Shown here one piece after another: positions 32,710 through 43,449 of a stretch of 64,000 nt of DNA. The DNA comes from Anadara kagoshimensis (taxonomy: Eukaryota > Mollusca > Bivalvia > Arcoida > Arcidae): positions 4,749,502-4,813,501 of the forward strand of contig CM037866.1 in assembly GCA_021292105.1 (NCBI GenBank). The letters run 5' to 3'. How positions within the stretch are numbered: the first letter of the stretch is position 1; every line of letters starts with the position of its first letter. The translations under genes were made by a program, and so were the position numbers. The notes under the pieces are model-generated. The model had not been told where the DNA came from, made no database searches, and saw only the letters and a list, made by a program, of their open reading frames with translations.

Positions 32710-33235
32710 CACTCGGGTCAGATCCTTGAGTAAGAAAGTTTTGTCAGTTCGCTTGACAAAATGTAGGTGGTTTTCTCTGGGCACTTGGATTTTCTCAACC
32801 ATCTAAAGAATACATGGAAACATTCTGATCTTTGTGTAAAATCTCATTACTCAATTATAGCATTTTAGGGTTCTTGTAGAAAGGCTATTTACATGTATAT
32901 CATATATATTTTCGTTCCATTAAAATGGAATTATAACCAATTAAAACGATCTTATAGGAATCAATACCCCGTGGTGAGCCCCTTTTTAAAACTTGATAGA
33001 AACTATTTAACATGTATTGTAATAGATGTTATTGAAATCACCAAGTACTATTGAGCTGCTTTGTGTTATGATCGTATTAACGTAAAGTTAACACGGGTTG
33101 TTTAAAATATATTACAAAATTTCGTTTCGTTTATTATGAATCTGTGAATCAGCGATGTTGTATCGAAGGACGCTTGTTTTGTAAACGAAACGACATGATG
33201 ATTTTTTTACACTCCCACTCATGTCTTATACATGT
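32710..33235. other. No gene seen; SINE-A fragment at its start
   Basis: 32715-32800 carries 'gagtaagaaagttttgtcag' and 'tctctgggcacttgg', a SINE-A body fragment. The rest is AT-rich. Confidence 0.5.
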
Positions 33236-33239
33236 AGCT

Positions 33240-33480
33240 AGATGGGGGTTCAGGTGTTACTGAGACAGTTACCAGGGGTAGTTGTGAACCTGCGGATGTT
33301 TATTTTTTTAATTTAAAACTAAAAAATAAACACGGATAGTTGTGATTTTGTGAATGTTTATTTATTTAAGGATACTTTTGAACCTGTGAAGTTTATTTTA
33401 TTTAAATTATCTAAAAATAAACAAGGATAATTTGTGAACTTGTGGGTATTTATTTATCTGAAAAAAAAAAACAAGGGTTT
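33240..33480. repeat. About 60-bp diverged tandem repeat, four copies
   Basis: 'ggatagttgtgaacctgtg' with 'atgtttatttatttaa' recurs with substitutions. Confidence 0.7.
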
Positions 33481-33489
33481 TAAAATTTT

Positions 33490-34550
33490 ATCAGATAGTG
33501 GAATTTTGAACTTAATTTTGAACTTAGACAAATATTGGATCTTAATACGTGAAATTGATAAAGAAGTCTACTTGTTAAAGTGGATTGTTTTAACGACTTT
33601 TGAATTTAGTTTATAAGAGACTGGATTTAAAAAAAAACCACGTGTGGTTTAAGACTTACTTATGTTGTGATTAGTTCAGTTCAGGTATTCAAAAAACCTT
33701 GATTTGTTTTGAATTTAAAGGTAGGTGTATATACTTTATAATTTAAAAAAATTAAATGTTAAATTTAGATTTTTTAAATTTTAAATATCTTGCCATTTCT
33801 GATTATTTCAATTTTCGTTGTCAATTTGTAAGTTAAACTAATATACATGTGAAACATTGACACACTAAGGCAATGGTATTTATTAAAATAATATCTCGTC
33901 CCATTTACAATCATTTCATAACTAATATTTTCATTAACTTAAATCTGGTTTATTTTAAATATATTTATTGTTTTAAAGATATTTGTGTATCCAATGTGTC
34001 ATTTTGAAAAACAGCCAAAGCTTATTACAGCTATATTTTACCCCACATTTTTTATTAGGTAGTAACTAAATATTGCAAATTTATAAAATTTTAGTTAAAG
34101 AATGATTGTCAAACTGGACCCCGATACACTTACATGCAGCAACACGAGTATTCACACTGAATGTAAGAATATGAATCAAGTTGATCTATGTGTGAGAAAA
34201 TTTGTCATTTCGCCCACTGAGGGTCGGTATTATTTTCCGGACACTCCAGTTTCTTCTACCACCTTAGAACTGGCGTCCTAATATAAGTAAAGGAATCTTG
34301 ACCGGGGATGTAAATACCATTACCGAATTCAAGTATGTGATTAGTAAAGAATTCAATCCCAAACAGGTCTCTACTAAAACTATTTTTCTCGACAGCTATT
34401 CAAATATCTTAAAATTTAGATTTCAAATTTTCCAAAGTTAAGCAAAAATTTTTTGAAATTGAAGTATAGACTACAAATCTGGTAAAAGAGTACAAAAAGT
34501 TGAAATCAAATAAGATTTACCCATATGCTAATCCGTCTTAAAATGTACCT
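33490..34550. other. No gene seen; SINE-A-like fragment at 34185-34330
   Basis: The fragment includes 'gagaaaatttgtcatttcgc', 'tttccggacactccagtttc' and 'cgtcctaatataagtaaagg'. The rest is AT-rich without exons. Confidence 0.5.
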
Positions 34551-34677
34551 ACGGTACAGGCTTGTCGAAAAATCATCGAACCATCCATTGAATACCAAAT
34601 CAGCATCTCGACCCCTTCCCAGCAACATCGCGAAAACTGCTACCTATCTACTTATCCATATTATATATTTTGGTTCA

Positions 34678-34723
34678 AGCACTACTGATGAGGAATTGTA
34701 TTCCGCAACGGCCGTCTAGTGCT
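34678..34723 (+). ncRNA. Hammerhead ribozyme copy 1 (core variant)
   Basis: Stem I is AGCACTA paired with TAGTGCT; the core is CTGATGA; stem II is GGAAT-TGT-ATTCC. The second core strand is GCAA where GAAA is required. Stem III is the palindrome ACGGCCGT, followed by cleavage triplet GTC before the stem I 3' strand. The A-to-C change in the invariant GAAA probably abolishes cleavage. Confidence 0.88.
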
Positions 34724-35016
34724 GTAAAATTAAAACTGGTATAATATGTAATTTAAACCACTGAGCCGATATCTCTTTTGATGGCTGGTGCCCCGAGGAT
34801 ATCACAAACTCAGTAGGCAATAATTTCGTATTATTGACAGAAATATACATTAATTGTCAAAATTTCCTGCAAGATAAAATTTGAATTTTCTCAAAAACTA
34901 ATGTATACTCCCTCATGCAAAGTATTTCCTTAGCTTAATTTGGTAAAATATATTTTGGTCCTTTGGGTAGCTATTCAACATCTTCAAAATAGTTTTGGTT
35001 TCATAATTTTGGTTCA

Positions 35017-35062
35017 AGCACTACTGATGAGGAATTGTATTCCGCAACGGCCGTCTAGTGCT
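35017..35062 (+). ncRNA. Hammerhead ribozyme copy 2 (core variant)
   Basis: It is identical to copy 1, including the GCAA core variant, so the substitution was shared before or during array duplication. Confidence 0.88.
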
Positions 35063-35355
35063 GTAAAATTAAAACTGGTATAATATGTAATTTAAACCAC
35101 TGAGCCGATATCTCTGTTGGTGGCTGGTGCCCCGAGGATTTCACAAACTCAGTAGGCAATAATTTCGTATTATTGACAGAAATATACATTAATTGTCAAA
35201 ATTTCCTGCAAGATAAAATTTGAATTTTCTCAAAAACTAATGTATACTCCCTCATGCAAAGTATTTCCTTAGCTTAATTTGGTAAAATATATTTTGGTCC
35301 TTTGGGTAGCTATTCAACATCTTCAAAATAATTTTGGTTTCATAATTTTGGTTCA

Positions 35356-35401
35356 AGCACTACTGATGAGGAATTGTATTCCGAAACGGCCGTCTAGTGC
35401 T
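35356..35401 (+). ncRNA. Hammerhead ribozyme copy 3 (canonical core)
   Basis: Same stems as copies 1 and 2 but with an intact GAAA core, so every invariant nucleotide of a type I hammerhead is present: CTGATGA, GAAA and GTC at the cleavage site. Stem III (ACGGCCGT) is only a 2-bp hairpin in one molecule but self-complementary over eight bases between two. Confidence 0.92.
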
Positions 35402-35508
35402 GTAAAATTAAAACTGGTATAATGTGTAATTATAAGCAACTTTTGACGACTAGCTATTCATATTTTGGCTAATCGACAGTCGAGCTTTGACTCCTTTCCT
35501 AACAATGT

Positions 35509-35838
35509 GGTAGCTTAATTGGTAGAGTGTTCGCTCTGTATGTGGGAGGTTATGGGTTCGAACCCCAGTCAGGTCCTGACCAAAATTTAAAAAAAGGTAG
35601 CTACTGTTCTTTCACCAAGCACTCGACATTTAGAAATGAAAGTCACCGGGTCCTTCATAAAAGATCTTAAAAACCGATGCCCCATGTCGCGATATGCACG
35701 TACGTCAAAATAAAAAAAATCTCCCTGTACATTGGCCTGAGCGCACTGTAAAGGTCAAAATTTCTACTTCACCAATAGCTGGTGACGTCCCGATATTAGT
35801 GAAATATTCTAGATTGCATCGCAACGCCCGATTCAACC
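35509..35838 (+). mobile_element. SINE-A copy
   Basis: A box TAGCTTAATTGGTAGAG and B box GGTTCGAACCCC are clear. The body ('cttgtcgcgatatgcac'-like) and tail ('gacgtcccgatattagtgaa') follow. Confidence 0.82.
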
Positions 35839-35844
35839 AATCGA

Positions 35845-35975
35845 CGCCTTAAATTCCGTTAGCTCAATGTTAAACGTTCGACAGGTCTGTACTGTATATT
35901 TGGGTTGTTCGACAGCAAAGCTTCGAATTCTTTTCGTTACCTCAGTGTTTAACTTTCGACAAGTCTGTACCTAAG
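35845..35975. repeat. Two MITE-1 right ends in tandem
   Basis: 'gttaaacgttcgacaggtct' near 35870 and 'gtttaactttcgacaagtct' near 35946 both terminate MITE-1-like sequence without matching left ends. Confidence 0.7.
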
Positions 35976-35979
35976 ATTT

Positions 35980-36525
35980 TTCGGGGTAAGAAACTCATAT
36001 CGCACAAAGGAACTGTTAGGAGAGGTACTTTTATTTTAAATTCTTCTCAGGAGATTGTGTATTACGTTTTTATTTAAACAGGATTTAATTTTGATTTGAA
36101 ACATTTAATATTTTTGTTAGGTCTTTTTGTGGATTAAATTTTGCGACCAATCTCTTTTAAAAATTTAGGACTGAATTTTAAAATGGGGTATATCTTTTTG
36201 AAGTGTATTAAAAGATTATGTGTTTGATTTTGAACCGTTATCATGCACAGGTAGAATTTCGGTTCATAAAATGTCAAAGTCTCTAATCTACTGCATTGTC
36301 AAGTGCTTCATATTTAGAGTTATGCCACTGTTATGACACTGTGCTACTTTTGAATGCATTATTTTATAAAAATTCAAAAGTAGCATAAGGCAGAAATTAT
36401 ATTGATGTGGAAAACTTTGTTGATGGCAACATTTTTTCGATGTGTTTTTGAGTCTTTTTAAGGCAACATTTTTCAAAACTTCGACTATTTAAATGAAATG
36501 TTTGAATTTATTTCTAAAAAAAGAA
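35980..36525. other. No gene seen; contains a small hairpin
   Basis: 36340-36385 holds inverted phrases (tgctacttttgaat / attcaaaagtagca). Otherwise it is AT-rich without exons. Confidence 0.5.
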
Positions 36526-36529
36526 TTAA

Positions 36530-36800
36530 AGTCAGCACAGGTGTGATTAAACTGGAAATAAATGTTGTGTGCATATATGTTGTCAAATGTCTAAATCTTG
36601 ATCTTATTTTTAAAATATAACCAAACTTATTACAGGTGTGACTAAGTAGGGAATAATTGGTTTTGTGTATATATACACGTTGTCAAAATGTACAAATTTG
36701 AACTTATTTTAAAGAAATACAATCAAACTTAGCACAGGTGTAACTAAATAGGAAATGAATGAAGTATGTATACGTTGTCAAAATAGTTTTAACAAATCGG
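36530..36800. repeat. About 100-bp diverged tandem repeat, three copies
   Basis: 'cacaggtgt(g/a)a(t/c)ta', 'aggaaat(a/g)aatg' and 'tatatgttgtcaaa' recur in order. Confidence 0.7.
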
Positions 36801-36937
36801 AAGTAAGTTTTTAAAAAATTTAATCAATTATTTAAATTAAAATAAATTTAAAAGATATTAATCTCTACAAATCTCAGCTGTGACATATCTATTATTACCT
36901 TACATGTTTAACATCGGAGGTTTTTTATTTAACATAC

Positions 36938-37152
36938 ACTACAGACTTGTCGAAAGTTTAACATTTAGCTAACAAAAAAGAGTCTTAACCTCGGATATCG
37001 AGTTTCCTAGATATGTATAGCTAATGGCCAGCAAAGCTGTCAAGAGATAGATATCAGCTGCCGAAGGGCTGTCACGATAGAGCTAGTAAAGAGCTACCTA
37101 TTCAACACTAATCCGATAGCTCAGTATTAACCTTTAGACAGGCCTGTACTGT
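36938..37152. mobile_element. MITE-1 copy
   Basis: CTACAGACTTGTCGAAAGTT and ACCTTTAGACAGGCCTGTAC are the inverted ends. The interior is in reverse orientation ('agagatagatatcagctgcc'). Confidence 0.82.
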
Positions 37153-37385
37153 ATTTATGCATGCATATTTTAAAACCCCTGCATAGATTCTAAATAGTCC
37201 CATTTACATGGTTGCTCACCATGCTGATTGTTAATGGGTCTTCGTCAACGTGGAACATCGCCAAGATGAAAAACGGTTAGGCCAGAGTCAGTTTATTTTC
37301 AAAGAATGTGTAATAGGTATAATCTTATTAAAATGAAATGCATTTTAAACTGTTTGTCAGGTCAAAATTTATATCTTATAAGTAT

Positions 37386-37537
37386 AACTAGCTAAACAGA
37401 AGGTGCCTACCCTTCCGGAGCACCCGGCCTCATTTCCCTGGTGGAAGTTCGCGTGTCTAGCCTGACTTGTCAGTTTCAAAGTTTTTACTTTGCTTCTGGA
37501 TTGTGATTCGGACATAGATTAGTATGTTTGTTTTTTA
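37386..37537 (+). mobile_element. PLE 3' tail
   Basis: It begins TAACTAGCTAAACAGAAGG and runs through 'cccttccggagcacccggcc' to 'ttagtatgtttg', the complete 3' tail without any RT codons. Confidence 0.85.
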
Positions 37538-37559
37538 TTATCTTACTCAGTCTGTTCTA

Positions 37560-37690
37560 AATCACTTCTATTTGTATGGGTTCTCTGTAGCGACCACAGG
37601 TGGCCTACTCTTTTTCAAAATCTACAGAGATGTCTTTAGCGCGTTCACTGAGAAGCTGGACCTCGGTTTTGAGTCTTATCCGAAAACTAT
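37560..37690. repeat. Dispersed repeat, inverted partner at 50840-50975
   Basis: 'gaccacaggtggcctactct', 'ctacagagatgtctttagcg' and 'cctcggttttgagtctta' are the reverse complement of the segment at 50840-50975, with substitutions. The identity of the parent element is not recognised. Confidence 0.7.
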
Positions 37691-37699
37691 TCTAGTATT

Positions 37700-38300
37700 G
37701 AGGTTTTTACAGGTCAAGTGTAAAATATACTTGGAGATAAGCATTGATGTAAATTAACGATTCGATTGAAGATTTTACCACAAAACATGCGCTTTAGAGA
37801 ATTCAGCCATTGTGACCCTTTACAAAACGTGAACCAAGTAACGCTCTTACTAACAATAAGTATTTAAAAAACAACAGAAAATTAAATACCTTGGCCTTAA
37901 ATATAATTTCATGTATTAAATACAACACGTATACACAATTGGACGGTATCTAGGATTAAGGGATGCGTAATATTACATTCATAAAGATCAATTGATTAAT
38001 TTGTTTTTAAAACTCGTCTCTTAAAGCAATAAATTTGCATGTGTGTTTTGAAGTTTTGAAATGCGGTCAAGCTCAATATTTGTGGGGTTTTTGCTTGGAA
38101 ACTTGTGGGATTTTGGGATGCGTAATATCACATATCATAAACCACACGTGGATTGGTGTATATTTCGTTTTTGATTGATTTATTTTTAAAACTAGTCTCT
38201 TAACACCATAAATTTGTGTTTGTGTTTTGAAGTTTCGAAATATGGCCAGGCTCAAGATAGTTGTGTTATTTTTGCTAGGAGACATGTGGATTTAGGGTAA
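37700..38300. repeat. About 165-bp diverged duplication
   Basis: 'tttgtttttaaaactcgtct' through 'gttttgaagttttgaaatgc' (about 37990-38110) recurs at about 38175-38290. The flank at 37700-37980 shows nothing recognisable. Confidence 0.65.
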
Positions 38301-38639
38301 CCGTCACATCAAATTCTAGAGTGAATTGCTAGAAATGATCACTTGTGTCGTTTCCGAACTTGTCAACTAAAATATGCCGAACATTAAAGAATACTTATTT
38401 GTGATATACTAAGAAATGAGAATTTGTGCAAGACGTGCAGACTTCGACGGATTCATATAAATTTCCTAAATCTGAATTCAGAGAAAGTGAACAATTTACA
38501 TTTTTGGGACATAAATGGTAATACAAAGTTGGATTACAAATAAAAACAAACATACTAGTCCATGTCCAGAGTAAAATTCCAAAGCACAGAAAAATTGGAT
38601 ACAAAGTATTTTTTGAAGAAAACCCTTATTTACGCTAAT

Positions 38640-38925
38640 GCATGTATAGTAAAATCGAAATACCGGTAACAAAACAGTTGGTTTTAACGAGGGGTGATTT
38701 TTGACAAATCTTTCACGCTAGAATGCATGCGTATTAAAATCGAAATAATAAGAGTTGGCTGTAACGAAGGGCGATTTTTGACAAATCTTTTACGCTAGAA
38801 TGCATGCGTTGTAAAATCGAAATACCAACAAAAGTTGGTTGTAACGAAGGATGATTTTGACCAATCTTTTACGCATGCGTATGAAAACCGAGGTAATAAC
38901 AATAAGGCTGTAATTATAAGGTATG
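38640..38925. repeat. About 85-bp tandem repeat, three copies
   Basis: 'gtaaaatcgaaatacc', 'agttggttgtaacgaagg' and 'gatttttgacaaatctt' repeat with moderate divergence, ending about 50 bp before the first exon of the Death-domain gene. Confidence 0.8.
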
Positions 38926-38974
38926 ATATGTAAAAGTTTAGTAGCCATTATCAAAATGGATATTATATTTCCAG

Positions 38975-39076
38975 ATCGGAGTCTGAGACGGCCAGTATGA
39001 AGAGTAAGGAAATCTCTAACCAGTGCAATGTAGCCACCGGAACCGGAAAGACCGACATAATGGATGATGAAGCACA
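38975..39076 (+). CDS. Exon a of a ZU5-ZU5-UPA-Death protein: possible start
   Basis: The exon lies between 'tatatttccag' and the consensus donor GCACA|gtaagt. An ATG at 38997 gives MKSKEISNQCNVATGTGKTD and then IMDDEA, leaving in phase 2, which fits exon b. The same frame is open upstream of the ATG to the acceptor (SESETAS), so the protein could continue into earlier exons that I cannot see. Used as the start, the six exons total 2,052 bp, exactly 683 codons plus stop. The peptide is polar and without a signal sequence. Confidence 0.7.
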
Positions 39077-39106
39077 GTAAGTATTAACACTCATTCCTCA
39101 TTTACA

Positions 39107-39820
39107 GAAGACTGTCGCCAAATCATTCAACTCAACATACAGATATATAGATGACGATCTGTCTCTTAACAATCCTAAATTTGAAGACTATGTAAATGCC
39201 ATCTATCCTAGTGAGCTAGAAATAAAAGACACGACTGATATATTCCTTAACTTCTGCTTCATATTTAGACTTAAACCTGAATTATGACGCAGATGAAAGG
39301 CTACATTTGAAACTTTATGACAAACGTAATGACTTCAATTTTTCTATTGTCAACTTTCCTTTTTTATGCAGCAATATACCTGCTTATGGTGCATTTTTTC
39401 CCAATTAATACGCTATGGTAGAGCTTGTTCCCACTACGGGGACTTTGTACAACGAAGTAGGCTGCTTGCAAATAAATTGTTAACTCAGGGATATTGCATG
39501 CCTAGGTTTATCAAGGCCCTCAAAAAGTTTTATGGCCGTCATCACAGTATTGTTGATAAGTTTGATGTCTCTGTGTCCAGGACTGCCCTGAATATATTTG
39601 ACGTCTCATAGTTCCATGTTTCTTTCACACAATTTTGATTACACACGTGGCGCGTGTAGCTAGCTAAACAGGAGGTGCTTACCCTTCCGGAGCACCCGGC
39701 CTCACTTCCCTGGTGGAAGTTCACGTGTCTAACCTAACTTGTCAGTTCCAAAGTTTTTACTTTGCTTCTGGATTGTGATTCGGACATGGATTAGTTTGTT
39801 TGTTTTTAATTACAAACTTT
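39107..39820 (+). mobile_element. PLE copy, 5'-truncated, inside intron a
   Basis: Plus-strand sequence resumes the RT frame just before the active site (YIDDDLSLNNPKFEDYVNAI) and continues with frameshifts and a stop through SQLIRYGRACSHYGDFVQRS to the terminal DVS, then the 3' tail ending near 39815. Here the YIDD box keeps both Asp residues. It is degenerate and cannot encode a full enzyme. Its orientation matches the host gene. Confidence 0.85.
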
Positions 39821-39824
39821 TGTT

Positions 39825-40366
39825 GAACTCATTCTCAGTAAATATCATCTAAATGATAGTTTGCGACCTGGAATCATCTGTCTTGAGTTGTAACGAGTGT
39901 TATCACAATACAATTTGTCAGAGAGGTATTTTTTCAAAAAGACTTAAGGGTGAAACACCTTAACATCAATATTTTTGCATTCATGTGATGTTTAATATAA
40001 ACCACTAAGTCTTTAACAATTAGGTCATTTTGACTCTTTCTTCAATGGACACTTACAATGGTTCTTCTGTAATTGAACTTAATGCTTCTCGCCCGAAAAT
40101 CCTTTGTAATATTCATTCCGCTCTATTCTGATTCTTGGCCACGGCACCATCGATGTCCCATCGGATGTATAAAGGGAGATAATTCCCCAATTTATCAAGG
40201 TCATGTGATGTCAGAAGGCATACCAATCAAGTTTATTACTTTTCAAGCTCATAAATGATCTAGAAATTAATTCTTGTTTCTTGCGTTTGGTTACATGTTG
40301 TATTGCTTGGACCAAATACGCGTATTTCTATTTATAAAATAATAATGGTCTTGTATTATTTTTCAG
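39825..40366. other. Remainder of intron a; nothing recognised
   Basis: AT-rich sequence. The phrase 'agtttgcgacc' near 39860 is shared with repeats at 43630 and 44840. The acceptor 'tatttttcag' ends the block. Confidence 0.5.
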
Positions 40367-40703
40367 TTTAAAAGTTAGCTATTCGCCAGGAAAGAAGGGG
40401 GGTAATTTTGGACTTCCACTAGGCGCCAAACTGACCGTGCCTGATGGTTTATTCGGAAAGAAAGATAGTATAACATGCCAGGTGGCGCCAGTTTCTCAAA
40501 GATGGCGAAACTGTCCGGTTTTACCATCTTATGAACATATGACAAGTGAAATTTTTAGTTTGACTTCGACATTACATCCGCTAAAGAAGGCAATAATACT
40601 GCAGATACCTTACTATAAAATAAATAAGGAATTTAACGAAGTTAATGTGAAAGGCATATGGAAAGATGAAAATGAATGGGTGAATGTAGGATTCTTAAAC
40701 AAG
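40367..40703 (+). CDS. Exon b of the ZU5-ZU5-UPA-Death protein: first ZU5 domain
   Basis: Enters in phase 2 (one base completes His) and leaves in phase 0 (AACAAG|gtaatt). It encodes residues 27-139, with LKVSYSPGKKGGNFGLPLGA and KLTVPDGLFGKKDSITCQVA, a ZU5 start (glycine-rich strand, then an 'xxxIPxGxL'-like strand). It continues with CPVLPSYEHMTSEIFSLTST and ends IPYYKINKEFNEVNVKGIWK, where ZU5 domains have 'lPh' and paired strands. ZU5 domains occur in ankyrins, ZO-1, UNC5 and PIDD and mediate intra- and intermolecular contacts. Confidence 0.85.
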
Positions 40704-41249
40704 GTAATTAATTAAGTAAATGTGGGTAGTTTTATAACCATCGAACATAGAAAATGACGTTGATAATGCTTTAACTTCTGTAGCAAATCTAATAATGCTT
40801 CCTTCTTTGACGGAATGGTATATAGCACTGAGTTGAGTTGAGTCATGGTGTTTAACGTCCCTATTAAGTATATGTCACTTAGATTCTTAATTGGGACGTA
40901 AAACACCATTACCTAACTTTTAACTCTTACTTAGAGGCCACAGACGTTACATTGTTTAATGTCGTCATTTGAAATCAAGCCTTTATTGTTCCTGTACAAG
41001 GAGATTTCAAATACACGGAGACTAAAACATGTCCAGCCTGTTGCTGTGTTAATAGTTGCCATGGTTATCTCTTGAAATGGGGTTAATCCCATTTTAATCA
41101 CTTATTAGTTGTTCTGAATTTTTTATGGTCTTATGATTGAATTTTCAAATTAATTTCAATTCAGAAATAAATTGTAAAAATCATTATAAATTTATAGGCT
41201 GGTTGCATATCAAGTTTTTCATTTAATTTTGCACTTGATGTACATAGAT

Positions 41250-41341
41250 ACAGTACATACCTGTCTAAAGTTTAACATTGAGCTAAATGAAAATAAATCA
41301 AAGCTCAACTACCAAGTGGCCTTGATATAGATAGCTTGTGA

Positions 41342-41376
<35 letters not shown>

Positions 41377-41745
41377 ACCGAGAGATAGATAGCAGCTGCC
41401 GAAAAGCTGTGCCAGAGATAGTTATAGAGGGACAGAGAGGGGTTAGTGATTCAAGCTGTGCCAGAGATAGTTATAGAGGGACAGAGAGGGGTTAGTGATT
41501 CAAGCTGTGCCAGAGATAGTTATAGAGGGACAGAGAGGGGTTAGTGATTCAAGCTGTGCCAGAGATAGTTATAGAGGGACAGAGAGGGGTTAGTGATTCA
41601 AGCTGTGCCAGAGATAGTTATAGAGGGACAGAGAGGGGTTAGTGATTCAAGCTGTGCCAGAGATAGTTATAGAGGGACAGAGAGGGGTTGGTGATTCTGC
41701 TCTAATTCGTTAGCTTAGTGTTTAACTTTGGACATGCCTGTATAA
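41250..41745. mobile_element. MITE-1 copy expanded by a 49-bp minisatellite
   Basis: ACAGTACATACCTGTCTAAA opens it and 'ttaactttggacatgcctgt' ends it. Inside lie a long A run (41342-41374) and six near-identical 49-bp units (gctgtgccagagatagttat, agagggacagagaggggtta) from about 41407 to 41695. The unit is itself MITE interior. Confidence 0.88.
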
Positions 41746-41869
41746 TTTGATATGCTATATTTTGTATAATAATACATAGAATAAATTATTCAGTCACTAT
41801 TCAAAATCTATTATTGGGAATTTCTTTTAATATATATATAGGCAAAGACACAATGGTGACAATTTGAAA

Positions 41870-42140
41870 TCTGATACAGTACAAACCTATCGATTCAGAT
41901 CTAACTCGTTGGCATATCGTTAAACTTTCGACAGGTCTTTACAGTGGATAGACACGATGTTGGCAATTTGTAATTTGATACAGTACAGACCTATGGATTA
42001 GGCACTTATACATTGGTTTATTGTTAATCTTTAGAAGGTCTACACTGTACAAGGGTTAGAACACGATATTGACAGGCCTGTCGACTCGTTGGCTAATTGA
42101 TTCAGTACAAACTCATTGGCTTATTGTTAAATTTTTGACA
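41870..42140. repeat. Tandem of short MITE-1 end pairs
   Basis: Three blocks near 41876-41945, 41975-42055 and 42070-42150 each have 'acctat(c/g)ga' or 'gcctgtcgac' on the left and 'gttaaactttcgacaggtct'-like right ends, with the interior deleted. Confidence 0.65.
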
Positions 42141-42325
42141 GACCTGGACTGTATACAGGCAAGGACATGATATTGACAATTTGAAAACTGATACTTATGT
42201 AGGTCTACATAAATAAAAATCGAAAAAAAAACATGTTTCATGATGAATAAAAATGACAGATCTATAGCCCTCTCAGGTTCACTATTGAAACTTGAATGGT
42301 TATTGTGAAGGATAAAACAGATTAC

Positions 42326-42518
42326 GTACAGATATGTCGAAAGTTCAACACTAAGCTAAAAAATAGCTTATCTCTGCTCTTGGTAGCTATATCGCTACCG
42401 CTGCTTTCCATCTTTCGGCAGCTCTTCAGTCAATTGCTATCCATATCTTTAGCACACTAGACAGCCGAATTTCGACCCTTTTTGTTAGCTGGTAAACTTT
42501 GAACAGGTCTGTAGTGTA
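42326..42518. mobile_element. MITE-1 copy
   Basis: GTACAGATATGTCGAAAGTT and GTAAACTTTGAACAGGTCTG form the ends around a family-typical interior. Confidence 0.8.
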
Positions 42519-43007
42519 CAATATAATTCTATACCCCTTATTGAATTATGTCTTGTCAAATTCGCAGTATACTTATCAAATTATACAGACAAAAACCTGT
42601 TTAAAAAAATCAAGGATTTTTTAATTATCTAGTCTTAAAAAACAAAATTTTACCTTTAAAATTTGAAAATAAACCACTTTGTGAGGGTCAGGCTTAGTGT
42701 TAAAGATATTTTTGGCCATGTTTTGACCTTGCTTATTCAGTAATTACAGGGAAAACTCAAAATTTGTATAGTCGAAACTAAAACGGTGAACTGGCAAAAA
42801 GGAATAGAATTTCACTTGCCTGCAAATTTAATTAATTATTGGATAATGCATGAGAATAAATAATGTTTATACTAATGGAGTCGAGGTTCTGGTTCCGAAT
42901 GACTGAAATATTGATAGTTATTGGCCGAAAAGCTGCCCAGATAGCTGCTGAATAAATTGCTTAAGATGTATCGAGATGAACTGTCGATTTCAGTCTTATT
43001 GTTCACA

Positions 43008-43400
43008 GTACATGCCTGTCGAAAATTTAGCAATAAGCTAGCTAATTAACGCCAAATCGACAGGTCATCTCCTTAGCCATACATCGATACCTTTTTAGCA
43101 GCTGTTATCTTTCTCTCGACAGCTCCTTATCTACCGGCTATCCATATCTCGGTCACTCGGCCGCCTAGCTTCGACTCCGAGTCATTTTCGTTAGCTCAAT
43201 GTTAAACTTTCGACAGGTCTGTACTTTAGCTTAGTGTTAAACGTTCGACAGGGCTGTACTTTAGTATAGTGTAAAACTTTCGACAGGTCTGTACTTTAGT
43301 ATAGTGTAAAACTTTCGACAGGTCTGTACTTTAGCTTAGTGTTAAACTTTCGACAGGGCTGTAATGTAGCTTAGTGTTAAATTTTAGACATGTCTCTACG
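43008..43400. mobile_element. MITE-1 copy with its right end repeated
   Basis: The left end ACAGTACATGCCTGTCGAAA starts it. After the first right end at about 43225, the terminal phrase 'gttaaactttcgacaggtct' recurs four more times at roughly 40-bp intervals (to about 43400). Confidence 0.85.
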
Positions 43401-43449
43401 TATACTGTTTTGTTGGTTTAGAATTTAATCCCCAGATTATAAATTAACT

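Larger units (their letters stand above)
34666..35428 (+). mobile_element. Retrozyme-like tandem repeat: 339-bp monomers each with a type I hammerhead
   Basis: Two complete monomers and a partial third are in direct array; the hammerheads begin at 34678, 35017 and 35356, an exact 339-bp period. Monomers 1 and 2 differ at only a few sites. No open frame is present. The insertion splits a MITE-1, and ATTATA occurs at both edges (34660-34665 and 35429-35434), a possible target duplication. Small tandem repeats of 170-400 bp with one hammerhead per unit are the hallmark of metazoan retrozymes, non-autonomous elements whose RNA circularises and is thought to be copied by Penelope-type machinery. 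Assignment as a retrozyme is inference from architecture. Confidence 0.85.
34553..35505. mobile_element. MITE-1 copy split by a retrozyme-like insertion
   Basis: GGTACAGGCTTGTCGAAAAA opens a MITE-1 whose interior ('aaaactgctacctatcta') is cut at about 34660 and resumes after 35434 ('gacgactagctattcatatt', 'gtcgagctttgactccttt'). The insert is the hammerhead-bearing tandem repeat. Confidence 0.75.
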
